DNA of 64,000 nt. It comes from Pseudomonas paracarnis (lineage in GTDB: Bacteria > Pseudomonadota > Gammaproteobacteria > Pseudomonadales > Pseudomonadaceae). A program made the translations under genes and the position numbers. Below are positions 23,968-33,625 of this stretch, piece by piece. The notes beneath the pieces were generated by a model. It ran no database searches, had not been told where the DNA came from, and was given only the letters and a program-made list of their open reading frames with translations. Each line of letters begins with the position of its first letter. The stretch's first letter is position 1. The stretch spans positions 245,612 to 309,611 of the forward strand of contig NZ_CAJFCN010000008.1 of NCBI RefSeq assembly GCF_904063055.1, in the 5' to 3' direction.

Positions 23968-25641
23968 TCAATCTTCGCGGTAGCGACGCAGCTTGAGCTG
24001 CTTACCGGCAACGCGAGTGTCTTTGAGCTTGGCCAGCAGTTTTTCCAGGCCGTCTTCCGGCAGCTCCACCAGGGAGAAGCTGTCACGCACCTGGATGCGA
24101 CCGATGGCTTCACGTGCCAGGCCACCCTCGTTGAGGATAGCGCCCAGCAGGTTCTTGGCCGCGATACCATCACGCGCACCCAGCGCGGTACGGCAACGAG
24201 CACGGCCTTCGGCCAATGGCACTGGAGCGCGACGCTCGCGATCACCACGGTCTGGACGGTCGCCGGAACGCTCTGGACGATCACCGCGTGGCGCGCTGTT
24301 CGGAACCAGTGGACGTTCTTTTTCGATGGCTGCCAGGGTCAGGGCCTGACCATTGGTAGCTTTGCGCAGCAGAGCTGCAGCCAGGGCACGCGGGGTGCAA
24401 CCGATATCGGCAGTCAGGCGGTCCAGCAGGTCGCCGTGGGTCGATTCAGCGTCAGCCACCAGTGGCGCCAGGCTGTTGGTCAGTTTCTTGATGCGCGCAT
24501 CGAGAACGGCCTGGGCATCCGGCAGGCGGACTTCGGCAACTTTCTGGCCGGTAACACGCTCGATCACTTGCAGCATGCGACGCTCACGTGGAGTCACCAG
24601 CAGCAATGCACGGCCTTCGCGACCGGCACGGCCGGTACGGCCGATACGGTGAACGTAGGACTCTGGATCGTAAGGCATGTCAACGTTGAACACGTGGGTG
24701 ATACGTGGAACGTCGAGGCCACGGGCGGCAACGTCGGTCGCCACAACGATGTCCAGACGGCCATCCTTGAGGGAGTCGATCACGCGCTCACGCTGGTTCT
24801 GGGCAATGTCACCGTTCAGCGCAGCGGCTTTGTAGCCTTTGGCTTCCAGGGCGCTGGCCAGGTCCAGGGTCGCTTGCTTGGTGCGCACGAACATGATCAG
24901 GGCGTCGAAGTCTTCGACTTCCAGCAGGCTCAATACAGCCGAGGTCTTCTGGTCAGCGTGAACCAACAGGTGAGCCTGTTCGATCGCGGTAACGGTCTGG
25001 GTCTTGGTCTGGATCTTCACGTGCTCCGGATCGCGCAGGTGGCGTTCGGCAATGGCACGGATGGACTGCGGCAGGGTAGCCGAGAACAGTACGGTCTGAC
25101 GGGTCGCTGGCAGCGCCTTGAAGATGACTTCCAGGTCATCCATGAAGCCCAGCTTCAACATTTCGTCAGCTTCGTCCAGAACCAGGTGGTTCACGGTCGA
25201 CAGGACTTTTTCGTCACGACGCAGGTGGTCGCACAGACGGCCCGGAGTGGCGACAACGATCTGTGCGCCATTACGGATTGCCTTGAGTTGTGGGCCCATA
25301 GGCGCGCCGCCGTAAACGGCCACAACAGTTACACCCGGCATTTGCTTGGCGTAGGTTTCAAAGGCGGTTGCTACTTGCAGCGCCAACTCACGGGTTGGCG
25401 CCAGGATCAGGGCTTGCGGCTCGCGCTTGGCAGGATCGATGCAGTGCAGAATAGGCAGGGCGAACGCGGCGGTTTTACCGGTACCGGTTTGCGCCTGGCC
25501 AATCATGTCCTTACCGGCCATGATGATCGGGATCGATTGCTGCTGAATCGCCGAAGGTTCTTCGTAGCCGGTCGCTGCGACGGCTGCAAGAATATTCGGG
25601 TTAAGATTAAAAGCGGCGAAGCCGCCGGTTTCCTGGGTCAT
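23968..25641 (-). CDS. deaD: DEAD-box RNA helicase (DeaD/CsdA type)
   Basis: 557-residue ATP-dependent RNA helicase. Q motif and motif I (AQTGTGKTAAF), motif II VLDEADEML, motif III FSATLPQS, and motif VI HRIGRTGRAGREG are intact. The C-terminus has an arginine-rich linker (RPERSGDRPDRGDRERR) and a DbpA-type RNA-binding domain. Start at ATG 25641 (MTQETGGFAAF). Family members unwind rRNA precursors and mRNA and help at low temperature. A leader of about 210 bases precedes it, as is typical for cold-induced helicases. Confidence 0.9.
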   Translation of the reverse strand: MTQETGGFAAFNLNPNILAAVAATGYEEPSAIQQQSIPIIMAGKDMIGQAQTGTGKTAAFALPILHCIDPAKREPQALILAPTRELALQVATAFETYAKQMPGVTVVAVYGGAPMGPQLKAIRNGAQIVVATPGRLCDHLRRDEKVLSTVNHLVLDEADEMLKLGFMDDLEVIFKALPATRQTVLFSATLPQSIRAIAERHLRDPEHVKIQTKTQTVTAIEQAHLLVHADQKTSAVLSLLEVEDFDALIMFVRTKQATLDLASALEAKGYKAAALNGDIAQNQRERVIDSLKDGRLDIVVATDVAARGLDVPRITHVFNVDMPYDPESYVHRIGRTGRAGREGRALLLVTPRERRMLQVIERVTGQKVAEVRLPDAQAVLDARIKKLTNSLAPLVADAESTHGDLLDRLTADIGCTPRALAAALLRKATNGQALTLAAIEKERPLVPNSAPRGDRPERSGDRPDRGDRERRAPVPLAEGRARCRTALGARDGIAAKNLLGAILNEGGLAREAIGRIQVRDSFSLVELPEDGLEKLLAKLKDTRVAGKQLKLRRYRED

Positions 25642-26064
25642 GGGTCTGCCTCTAAGTGCATCCGCAAAGACCCATGCTCCAAAGCTGCGCATGCCGTGTT
25701 GAGACTCAAGAGTCGCCCTGGCTGCTTTGTCGGCGGGGATTTGCGAAAACGAATGAATGAAAAAGATTCGTCAAGGAAGAGTCCGCTGTGCGGACGTGCA
25801 GCCGAAGCTGACTTCGGGGAATTGCGCTACCTAAACGCGGCCCGGTTAAAGGCCGGCGCGCACTATACCGGAAATAGCTGAAAAAGGGAGCTTTTTTTAT
25901 CGCCAGGCACCGATAAACCGCACTGCGTCACGCGCTTTGCAGATCCGTGCGCCAGGGTCTATTTTTCAAAGGCCCGGCCCTGTTGGTCATCGAGCTTAAA
26001 CGGTTCACCCCCCCACTGAGACCCTTTGGTCTGAAACCTTACCCGCGCCCCGAGGGCACACCCC
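25642..26064. other. Helicase leader and divergent promoter region
   Basis: About 420 bases with no supported gene. On the minus strand a -10-like TATAGT (25862-25867) with a poor -35 would give a leader of about 210 bases for the helicase. It contains a 6-bp GTCCGC/GCGGAC hairpin (25783-25797). The right part carries the promoter of the crotonase gene. Confidence 0.5.
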
Positions 26065-26856
26065 ATGAATCAAGCCAGCAGTAGCCGTGTCAGCCGCGCA
26101 CTTGAGGGTCATGTTCTATTGCTGGGCCTGGACCGTGTGGCCAAGCGCAACGCCTTCGACCTGGATTTGCTCAATGCGCTGAGCCTGGCCTATGGCGAAT
26201 TTGATCGAAACGATGACGCACGGGTGGCCGTGGTGTTTGCCCATGGCGACCACTTCACGGCCGGGCTGGACCTGGCCAATGTCAGCAGCGTGATGGCGGG
26301 TGGCTGGCAACCGCCGCTGGGAGGGTGCGACCCGTGGGGGGTATTTGCAGGCCCGCGCGTGAGCAAGCCGGTGATCGTCGCCGCCCAGGGTTATTGCCTG
26401 ACGATCGGTATCGAATTGATGCTGGCGGCGGATATCAACCTCTGCGCCAGCAATACCCGCTTTGCCCAGATGGAGGTGCAACGCGGGATCTTCCCGTTTG
26501 GCGGCGCGACATTGCGCTTTCATCAGATTGCCGGCTGGGGCAATGCAATGCGCTGGCTGCTCACCGGCGACGAGTTCGACGCCCATGAAGCCCTGCGCCT
26601 GGGGTTGGTGCAGGAAGTGATGGCCAGTGAAGACCTGTTGCCCCGCGCCATCGAGTTGGCCAACCGCATTGCGCGCCAGGCACCGCTGGGTGTACAGGCC
26701 ACGTTGATGTCGGCACGGCTGGCGCGTATGGAGGGTGAGGCTGTCGCAGCCGCCGCGCTGCCGCCCATGGTGGATAAACTGCTCAACAGTGAAGATGCCA
26801 AGGAGGGTGTTCGGGCGATGGTCGAGAAGCGGCCGGGGGTGTTCAAGGGGATTTGA
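26065..26856 (+). CDS. Crotonase / enoyl-CoA hydratase family protein
   Basis: 263-residue crotonase-fold protein. The oxyanion-hole segments GDHFTAGLDL and EVQRGIFPFGGATL are present, with NRIARQAPLGVQA toward the C-terminus. Whether it is a hydratase, isomerase or other acyl-CoA enzyme cannot be told. Start at ATG 26065. Stands alone between the helicase and the spermidine-synthase-like gene. Confidence 0.87.
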   Translation: MNQASSSRVSRALEGHVLLLGLDRVAKRNAFDLDLLNALSLAYGEFDRNDDARVAVVFAHGDHFTAGLDLANVSSVMAGGWQPPLGGCDPWGVFAGPRVSKPVIVAAQGYCLTIGIELMLAADINLCASNTRFAQMEVQRGIFPFGGATLRFHQIAGWGNAMRWLLTGDEFDAHEALRLGLVQEVMASEDLLPRAIELANRIARQAPLGVQATLMSARLARMEGEAVAAAALPPMVDKLLNSEDAKEGVRAMVEKRPGVFKGI

Positions 26857-26890
26857 ACGAACTGAATTAGCGGTCGGCAGTGAGGGCCTC

Positions 26891-26976
26891 TTCGCGGGCA
26901 AGCCCGCTCCCACAGTTGAATTGCATGCTCTGTTGAAATGCAATCCCCTGTGGGAGCGGGCCTGCCCGCGAAAGCG
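26891..26976. repeat. REPIN (inverted REP pair)
   Basis: TTCGCGGGCAAGCCCGCTCC at the left and its inverted, slightly diverged copy at the right enclose about 25 bases. Confidence 0.85.
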
Positions 26977-26989
26977 TCCGAACTGGCAA

Positions 26990-27745
26990 CTAAGTTGCCG
27001 GCCGAATCGCCTTGATCAACGGCTGCAACGAGTACCCCAAGCGCGGCGCCAAAGCTTCGGCGCGGGCTGACAGCGCCTCCAGGTCCAGCACCTGATCCAG
27101 CTCCGAAGGCACCAACAGAATCACATTGCCCTCCTTCACCGGCAGCTCCCAGTAATGCCGGTGGTACAACCCACGCAACAACGCCGCCCCCAACGGCTTG
27201 CCATCATCGGTGGCCCATTGGTTGATCACCAGCCAGCCGCCGGGGTTGAGTTTCTTCTGACAGTTTTCCAGGAAGGTCCAGGCCAGATGCCCCACGCCCG
27301 GGCCGACATCGGTGTAGAGGTCGACGAAAATCAGATCGGCCGATTCGGCACTGTCGAGCAATTGCAACGCGTCGCCAATGCGGATGTACAAGCGCGGGTC
27401 GTCATCCAGCCCCAGATATTCGATGGCCAGCCGCGGCACATCAGGGCGCAGCTCAATGGCTTCGACATCTTCCAGCGCCAGGAACTTGAGGCACGCCTGG
27501 GTCAATGTGCCCGCGCCCAGGCCGAGAAACAATGCACTCTCCGGCTGTTCATGGCACAACGCGCCGATCAGCATGGCGCGGGTGTAGTCGTACTCCAGCC
27601 AGCTCGGGTCAGCAGTGAACACACAGCTTTGCTCGATGGCGTCGCCAAATTCGAGAAAGCGGTAATCAGCCACTTCAAGCACACGGATCATGCCGAATTC
27701 ATCATGGACTTCGGCCAGCAGGTGCTCGACACGCTCCTCGCTCAT
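26990..27745 (-). CDS. Spermidine synthase-like methyltransferase-fold protein
   Basis: 251 residues. The SAM/dcSAM-type glycine motif ALFLGLGAGTLTQA and DLIFVDLYTDVG match the SpeE-like Rossmann fold, but the protein lacks a full SpeE N-terminal beta domain, so true polyamine synthesis is doubtful. Start at ATG 27745 (MSEERVEHLLAEV). Divergent from class II DAHP synthase across about 120 bases. Confidence 0.8.
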   Translation of the reverse strand: MSEERVEHLLAEVHDEFGMIRVLEVADYRFLEFGDAIEQSCVFTADPSWLEYDYTRAMLIGALCHEQPESALFLGLGAGTLTQACLKFLALEDVEAIELRPDVPRLAIEYLGLDDDPRLYIRIGDALQLLDSAESADLIFVDLYTDVGPGVGHLAWTFLENCQKKLNPGGWLVINQWATDDGKPLGAALLRGLYHRHYWELPVKEGNVILLVPSELDQVLDLEALSARAEALAPRLGYSLQPLIKAIRPAT

Positions 27746-27869
27746 CACTACTCCTAAAAGGGTCTGCTGCACGGCAAAGGCGCGATTGTCGGCCAAGCGG
27801 CAGCAACAGGTCACGCACTAATTGCTGCTAACATTGACGCCCGAACATCCACCCGCAAACGAGTTCATG

Positions 27870-29216
27870 ATGAGCCAACCCTGGAGCCCCGATAGCTGGC
27901 GAGCCCTGCCGATCCAGCAGCAACCCCAATACCCGGACGCTGCACACTTGCTGCAAGTGGAGCAGAGCCTGGCGAGCTACCCGCCCCTGGTGTTTGCCGG
28001 GGAAGCCCGCGAATTGCGCCGTCAGTTTGCCGAAGTGACCCAAGGTCGTGCGTTCCTGCTGCAAGGCGGTGATTGCGCCGAGAGCTTTGCCGAGTTTTCC
28101 GCCGCGAAGATTCGCGACACCTTCAAGGTGCTGCTGCAGATGGCCATTGTCATGACCTTCGCTGCCGGTTGCCCGGTGGTGAAAGTCGGGCGCATGGCCG
28201 GCCAGTTCGCCAAGCCACGCTCGGCCAACGATGAAACCATCGACGGCATCACCCTCCCCGCCTACCGGGGCGATATCGTCAACGGCATCGGCTTCGACGA
28301 AAAAAGCCGCGTGCCAGATCCGGACCGCCTGTTGCAGTCCTACCACCAGTCCACCGCCACCCTCAACCTGCTGCGCGCCTTTGCCCAGGGCGGTTTCGCT
28401 GACCTGCACCAGGTGCACAAGTGGAACCTGGATTTCATCGCCAACTCCGCGCTCGCCGAGAAGTACAGCCAACTGGCCGACCGCATCGACGAAACCCTGG
28501 CCTTCATGCGCGCTTGTGGCATGGACAGCTCGCCGCAATTGCGCGAAACCAGCTTCTTCACCGCCCACGAAGCATTGCTGCTCAACTATGAACAGGCCTT
28601 CGTGCGCCGCGATAGCCTGACCAACGACTACTACGACTGCTCGGCGCATATGTTGTGGATCGGCGACCGCACCCGTCAGTTGGACGGCGCCCATGTCGAG
28701 TTCCTGCGCGGAGTGAACAACCCGATCGGCGTGAAAGTCGGACCTAGCATGAACCCGGACGACCTGACCCGCCTGATCGACATCCTCAACCCAGATAACG
28801 ACCCTGGCCGCCTCAACCTCATCGCCCGTATGGGGGCAGGCAAGGTCGGCGACCATTTGCCCAACCTGATCCGCGCCGTGCAGCGCGAGGGCAAGCGAGT
28901 GCTGTGGAGCTGCGACCCGATGCACGGCAATACCATCAAGGCCAGCAGCGGCTACAAGACCCGCGACTTTGCGCAGATCCTTGGCGAAGTGAAGGATTTC
29001 TTCCAAGTGCACCAGGCAGAAGGCACCTATGCTGGTGGGATCCATATCGAGATGACCGGGCAGAACGTCACCGAATGCATCGGCGGCGCACGGCCGATCA
29101 CCGAAGATGGCCTGTCGGACCGTTATCACACCCATTGCGACCCACGTATGAATGCCGATCAATCGCTGGAGTTGGCGTTTCTGATTGCAGAGACCTTGAA
29201 ACAGGTAAAGCGCTGA
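27870..29216 (+). CDS. Class II 3-deoxy-7-phosphoheptulonate synthase
   Basis: 448-residue DAHP synthase of the plant/mycobacterial type, first step of the shikimate pathway. LLQGGDCAESFAEF, RMAGQFAKPRS, GDRTRQLDGAHVEF and WSCDPMHGNT are family active-site motifs. Start at the second ATG of a double ATG (27870), giving MSQPWSPDSW. Unrelated in sequence to the class I enzyme at 42093. In Pseudomonas class II forms feed primary or secondary aromatic metabolism; no secondary-metabolite genes are next to it here. Confidence 0.92.
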   Translation: MSQPWSPDSWRALPIQQQPQYPDAAHLLQVEQSLASYPPLVFAGEARELRRQFAEVTQGRAFLLQGGDCAESFAEFSAAKIRDTFKVLLQMAIVMTFAAGCPVVKVGRMAGQFAKPRSANDETIDGITLPAYRGDIVNGIGFDEKSRVPDPDRLLQSYHQSTATLNLLRAFAQGGFADLHQVHKWNLDFIANSALAEKYSQLADRIDETLAFMRACGMDSSPQLRETSFFTAHEALLLNYEQAFVRRDSLTNDYYDCSAHMLWIGDRTRQLDGAHVEFLRGVNNPIGVKVGPSMNPDDLTRLIDILNPDNDPGRLNLIARMGAGKVGDHLPNLIRAVQREGKRVLWSCDPMHGNTIKASSGYKTRDFAQILGEVKDFFQVHQAEGTYAGGIHIEMTGQNVTECIGGARPITEDGLSDRYHTHCDPRMNADQSLELAFLIAETLKQVKR

Positions 29217-29240
29217 CGTTTTAGCGACGGGGATGACGCC

Positions 29241-29307
29241 ATCGCGGGCAAGCCCGGCTCCCACATTTGAACGCGTTTCTCTGTGGGAGCCGGGCTTGCC
29301 CGCGATA
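29241..29307. repeat. REPIN (inverted REP pair)
   Basis: ATCGCGGGCAAGCCCGGCTC and its exact inverted copy enclose a short spacer. A third sequence variant of the REPs in this window. Confidence 0.85.
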
Positions 29308-29312
29308 GAGGT

Positions 29313-30554
29313 TTAAAGGTTGGTATCCCGGTTCGGCATCGCTGCCCTTAACCGAGCAGCACTGGGCCGCTGGCAATTGAGCTGGACCTGTTCCAGCCCT
29401 AGCCAGTCGGCCATTTTGCGCAGGTTCAGCGCCAGCGCCAGCATGCCTTCCTCATCCAGCCCCGGCTCTTCCTCATGCACGGCATGCACGGCCAGGCGCC
29501 CATGAGCACGCTCGGCTCGCAGGTCGACGCGCGCGACAATGCGTTCGTTGTGGAGAAACGGCAACACGTAGTAGCCATACACGCGCTTTTCTTGCGGGGT
29601 GTAGATCTCCAGCCGATAGCGAAAGTCGAACAGGCGCTCGGTGCGGCTGCGCTCCCATATCAGCGAATCGAACGGCGACAACAATGCACTGGCCGGCACT
29701 GTGCGAGGCAGTTTCGGCGCCGACGGGCAGTACGCTGGTTGTTTCCAGCCCCGCACCCGGCACGCCAGCAGTTGCCCATCCTCAACCAGCTCGGCCAAGC
29801 GGTTGCGGCTGTCGGCGGGGTCGAGGCGGAAATAATCGCGCAGGTCTTTTTCGGTGGCGACACCCAATGCAGTCGCACTGTGCAACAGCAAGCCACGCTG
29901 CGCTTCACCTTCACTCATGGAGACCCTGAGCACCTCTGCGGGAATAACACGCTCGGGCAGATCATAAAGCCGCTCAAACCCTCGACGACCGGCAACCGTG
30001 ACCAGGCCAGCGGCGAACAGCCATTCCAGCGCGTGCTTTTCATCACTCCAATCCCACCAGGGCCCGGCACGCTCCTCGCGGGTCGACAAGCTACCCGCCC
30101 CCAAGGCGCCCTGCTGTTCGACGGTGCGCAACACGCGTTGGATCGTCGCCTGCTGTTCACGGCCAAAACGTGCCATTTGCGCATAAATCCCCCGCCCTTG
30201 CCGGGCGCGCTCCATGCGCCAACCCATCAACGGGTACAGCGCCAAGGGCAGCAGTGACGCCTCATGCCCCCAGTATTCAAACAGAGAACGCCGCCGCCCC
30301 TGGCTCCAGGCCGCCTGTTCAAGAATCGATGGGGAATAAGAACCAAGGCGGGAAAACACGGGCAGGTAGTGGGAACGCACCAGCGCATTGACCGAGTCGA
30401 TCTGTAAAACGCCCAGGCGTTCGATCAAGCGGTTGAGGTGCGCAGCCTTTATCTGTGCAGGCGCTTGGCGCCCGGAAAATCCCTGGGCAGCCAGCGCCAT
30501 GCGTCGAGCTTGCTTGAGTGAAAAACACAGGTCGGCGGGCATGGCAATCTCCAT
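29313..30554 (-). CDS. ycaQ: YcaQ-like winged-helix DNA glycosylase family protein
   Basis: 413 residues, the length of E. coli YcaQ, which unhooks DNA interstrand crosslinks. The opening SLKQARRMALAAQGF, LQIDSVNALVRSHYLPVFSRLG, WGHEASLLP and the later LLSPFDSLIWERSRTERLF are typical of this HTH_42 family. The two possible starts are ATG 30554 and ATG 30542, the latter with GGAG 8 bases before. A lesion-repair role is from the family. Confidence 0.85.
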   Translation of the reverse strand: MEIAMPADLCFSLKQARRMALAAQGFSGRQAPAQIKAAHLNRLIERLGVLQIDSVNALVRSHYLPVFSRLGSYSPSILEQAAWSQGRRRSLFEYWGHEASLLPLALYPLMGWRMERARQGRGIYAQMARFGREQQATIQRVLRTVEQQGALGAGSLSTREERAGPWWDWSDEKHALEWLFAAGLVTVAGRRGFERLYDLPERVIPAEVLRVSMSEGEAQRGLLLHSATALGVATEKDLRDYFRLDPADSRNRLAELVEDGQLLACRVRGWKQPAYCPSAPKLPRTVPASALLSPFDSLIWERSRTERLFDFRYRLEIYTPQEKRVYGYYVLPFLHNERIVARVDLRAERAHGRLAVHAVHEEEPGLDEEGMLALALNLRKMADWLGLEQVQLNCQRPSAARLRAAMPNRDTNL

Positions 30555-30587
30555 AGAAGCTCGCCCCCTACCCTACTGCATCCGCGC

Positions 30588-30794
30588 TTATTTTCGCAGC
30601 GGGTCTTCCCAGAAATGCCGATGGCTTTCCTGCGCGACGTCGGCGCGATTGAGCCCGATGTCCTTGAGGGCGTCATCGCTCAGGGTCGCCAGCATCTGGC
30701 GCTCCTGATGCAACAGCTGCCAACGCGCGAATGTGTGCAACAGCCCGGCAAACGGCCATTTATCCGTCGATATGAAACCTTTTTGACCTTTCAT
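30588..30794 (-). CDS. DUF1127 small protein
   Basis: 68 residues. The C-terminal half LHQERQMLATLSDDALKDIGLNRADV is the DUF1127 (YjiS-like) core, rich in Arg and Leu. Small DUF1127 proteins affect RNA turnover and phosphate or carbon metabolism in other bacteria. Same strand as the YcaQ-like gene and divergent from the LysR gene. Confidence 0.85.
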   Translation of the reverse strand: MKGQKGFISTDKWPFAGLLHTFARWQLLHQERQMLATLSDDALKDIGLNRADVAQESHRHFWEDPLRK

Positions 30795-30855
30795 CTTCTC
30801 GCCCTCCAGTGGGGATGACGACAGTGTGTGCCGGGCATTATGATCAATCCAACGA

Positions 30856-31746
30856 ATGTTTCTTATGCATTACATCTCGGAGATTGATCAATTGTCCGCC
30901 TATCCCAGCATCGACACTGATGTGCTGCGCACCTTCGTCGCCATTGCCGACCAGGGCGGTTTCACCCGCGCCGGCGAGCAGGTCAACCGCACTCAATCGG
31001 CGGTGAGCATGCAGATGAAGCGCCTGGAAGAAGACGTGTTGCAGCGCAAACTGTTCGAGCGCGATGGCCGCCAGGTACGGCTCACGCCCGAAGGCCAGGT
31101 GCTGTTGGGTTATGCGCGGCGCATCCTGAAATTGCACAGCGAAGTGTTCAATACCCTGCGCGAGCCGCATATGGTGGGGTTGGTGCGTATCGGAACGCCG
31201 GATGACTACGTGATGCGCTTTCTGCCAGGCATCCTCAAGCAATTTTCCAAAGCCTACCCACTGATCCAGATCGAAATGCACTGCGAAGCATCGACCGTAT
31301 TGATGCAACGGCGGGACCTGGCGTTGACCGTAATCAGCCGCGAGCCCGGCAATGATCTGGGTGAGTTATTGCGTACCGAGCGCATGGTGTGGGCAGCATC
31401 ACCGTGCTTTTGTGTGGAGGAGCACGATGCCCTGCCCCTGGCGGTGTCCGGCGACGAGTGCCTGTACACCCATTGGGCACGGGCCGCACTGGAGGCGGCC
31501 GGGCGAGATTATCGCCTGGCCTATCACAGCTCTAACGGAGCAGCGATCCTGGCAGTGGTCAGTGCAGGCCTGGCGGCGATGGTCAGCATGGAAAGCCTGG
31601 TCACCGACGACCTGCGAGTGCTCGGCAGCGACGAAGGCTTCCCGCCTTTACCGTCGATGAACCTGCGCTTGCTGCGTAACCCGCAGATGACCTCGCCGAT
31701 CACCGAATGCCTGGCGGACTACATCGTCGAAGGCTTCAAACTTTAA
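30856..31746 (+). CDS. LysR-family transcriptional regulator
   Basis: 296 residues. The helix-turn-helix lies at about 20-80 (TFVAIADQGGFTRAGEQVNRTQSAVSMQMKRLEEDV), followed by a LysR substrate domain from about 105. ATG 30856 and ATG 30865 are both possible. Its 3' end overlaps the convergent TSUP permease by 11 bp. Divergent from the DUF1127 gene, which is a candidate target. Confidence 0.88.
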   Translation: MFLMHYISEIDQLSAYPSIDTDVLRTFVAIADQGGFTRAGEQVNRTQSAVSMQMKRLEEDVLQRKLFERDGRQVRLTPEGQVLLGYARRILKLHSEVFNTLREPHMVGLVRIGTPDDYVMRFLPGILKQFSKAYPLIQIEMHCEASTVLMQRRDLALTVISREPGNDLGELLRTERMVWAASPCFCVEEHDALPLAVSGDECLYTHWARAALEAAGRDYRLAYHSSNGAAILAVVSAGLAAMVSMESLVTDDLRVLGSDEGFPPLPSMNLRLLRNPQMTSPITECLADYIVEGFKL

Positions 31747-32485
31747 AGGTCAGCATCAGCGCGCACACCACCAAGAAGCCACAGAAGAGGCCGCGCAACA
31801 GACGTTCTGGCAAGGCATGCGCCACTTTCACGCCCCAACTGATACTCAGCAGGCCCCCCACCGCCAGTGGCAGGCCGATCATCCAGTCCACCTCGTGGTG
31901 CCAGGCATAGGTGACCAGGGTCACACCGGTGCTGGGCAACGCCAAGGCCAACGACAAGCCTTGGGCGACCACTTGAGTAGTGCCGAAGACACTGGTGAGT
32001 ACCGGCGTGGCGACCACCGCGCCGCCGACCCCGAACAGCCCGCCCATGGAACCGGATGCCGCGCCCAAGACGCCAAGCCAGGGCCAGGAATAACGCATTT
32101 GTGCGGTGGGCGGCGCATTGCGAGTGAACATGCGCAGCAGGTTGTAGGCAGACAACGCCACCAAGAACGCAATAAAACCGATGCGCATGGCGCCCGCATC
32201 CAGGCCCACCGCCCAGATCGATCCCAGCCAGGCAAAGCAAAAGCCGGTCACACCCAGGGGTAAAGCGTGACGCAACTCGATGCGGTTACGCTGATGATAG
32301 CGCCACAGCGCGAGCATCACATTCGGCACGACCATCACCAAGGCGGTACCTTGGGCAATCTGCTGATCCAGGCCGAACAACACGCCCAGCACCGGGATGG
32401 CAATCAGCCCACCACCAATGCCAAACAGCCCACCTACAGTGCCCAACGCCGCACCCAATGCCAGGTACATCACTAAATCCCACAC
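31736..32485 (-). CDS. TSUP-family permease (TauE/SafE type)
   Basis: 249-residue inner-membrane protein with about eight hydrophobic segments. The two internal repeats GGLFGIGGGLIAIPVL and GGLFGVGGAVVATPVL are the family hallmark of TauE/SafE sulfite or organosulfonate exporters. Substrate unknown. Lies between two plus-strand LysR genes and overlaps the first at the 3' end. Confidence 0.9.
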   Translation of the reverse strand: MWDLVMYLALGAALGTVGGLFGIGGGLIAIPVLGVLFGLDQQIAQGTALVMVVPNVMLALWRYHQRNRIELRHALPLGVTGFCFAWLGSIWAVGLDAGAMRIGFIAFLVALSAYNLLRMFTRNAPPTAQMRYSWPWLGVLGAASGSMGGLFGVGGAVVATPVLTSVFGTTQVVAQGLSLALALPSTGVTLVTYAWHHEVDWMIGLPLAVGGLLSISWGVKVAHALPERLLRGLFCGFLVVCALMLTFKV

Positions 32486-32593
32486 CGCTCGGTACTCCGC
32501 AATTCCATGCTTGGCATGCTACGCAGTCGGCTCTGGCGCGGAAACGCACAGCAACGCACAATGGCTGTGCCAATCTCGCATAAGCGTTGAGCT

Positions 32594-33544
32594 ATGAACC
32601 CCAACACCCTGACCGACCAGCTGAGCCTGTTTCTCGACGTAATGGAAGCCGGCAGTTTTTCCGCCGCCGCGCGCCTCCATCCGCTGACACCTTCAGCCGT
32701 GGCCCGGCGCATCGACAGCCTGGAAAGCTCCGTGGGTAGCCGCCTGTTCCAACGCAGCACCCATGCGGTGGTGCCCACCTCCGCAGGCCTGGCCTTTGCC
32801 GAGCGGGCGCGACGGATTGTCAGCGAGTTGCAGCTGGCACGGGCAGAGGCGGTCTCGCTGAGCCATGCGCCGGAGGGGTTGATCCGGGTCGATGCGCCCG
32901 CAGCATTCGGCCGCCGGCACCTGGCGCCTGTCATTGCGGACTTTTTGAGCCTGTATCCAGGCCTGGACGTGCACCTGCACTTGATCGACAGCTTTGTCGA
33001 TATGCAGGGCGCGCATCTGGGCAAGGTCGACCTGGTTCTGCGCGCAGGGCATATTGTCGACACCCGACTGGTCGCTACGCCGCTGGCGAGTATCGTGCGT
33101 ATCGCCTGTGCCAGCCCCGCGTACCTGAAAAGCCGTGGCACGCCGGCCCATCCTCGAGAGCTGAGCGAACATGACGGCCTGGACTGGGACGGGCTGGCGC
33201 CAATGTTCGCCTGGCGCTTCGAACTGGACGGGCGCCGCACCACCTATCGCCCGCGACGCATCCGCATGAGTGCCAACAACGCCGAAGCCCTGCTCTCGGG
33301 CGCACTGGCCGGGCTGGGCATCGCTCACTTGCCGACCTGGTTGGCCAGTGAATACCTGGTGCGCGGCGAACTGTTGCCGCTGTTTTGTGAAGACGGTTTG
33401 CCCAGCCCAGAAACCGCCGGCATTTATGCGCTGCGCCTGGAGCAACAGCCCAATGCACGCAGCCGATTGTTGCTTGAATACCTCAAATCCCGTTTCAGCC
33501 CGGTGCCGCCCTGGGATCTGGCATTGCAAAGTGGCTTGGTCTGA
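32594..33544 (+). CDS. LysR-family transcriptional regulator
   Basis: 316 residues. Helix-turn-helix about 15-65 (VMEAGSFSAAARLHPLTPSAVARRIDSLE), effector domain from about 95 (EGLIRVDAPAAFGRRHL), of the CrgA/AaeR-like subgroup. Start at ATG 32594. Divergent from the TSUP permease across about 108 bases, so that permease is the likely target. Confidence 0.9.
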   Translation: MNPNTLTDQLSLFLDVMEAGSFSAAARLHPLTPSAVARRIDSLESSVGSRLFQRSTHAVVPTSAGLAFAERARRIVSELQLARAEAVSLSHAPEGLIRVDAPAAFGRRHLAPVIADFLSLYPGLDVHLHLIDSFVDMQGAHLGKVDLVLRAGHIVDTRLVATPLASIVRIACASPAYLKSRGTPAHPRELSEHDGLDWDGLAPMFAWRFELDGRRTTYRPRRIRMSANNAEALLSGALAGLGIAHLPTWLASEYLVRGELLPLFCEDGLPSPETAGIYALRLEQQPNARSRLLLEYLKSRFSPVPPWDLALQSGLV

Positions 33545-33625
33545 CGCCTACGGCAAGAATTACCTGGCGCATTAAAGATTTGCCCGCTAGATTCCAGCCC
33601 AGACATGCTTTTTCGAGACGCCACC

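Noticed and set aside
24436..25881. Plus-strand open frame of 481 codons opposite the DEAD-box helicase
   Set aside because: All helicase motifs are on the minus strand; the plus product is a shadow and extends into non-coding leader.
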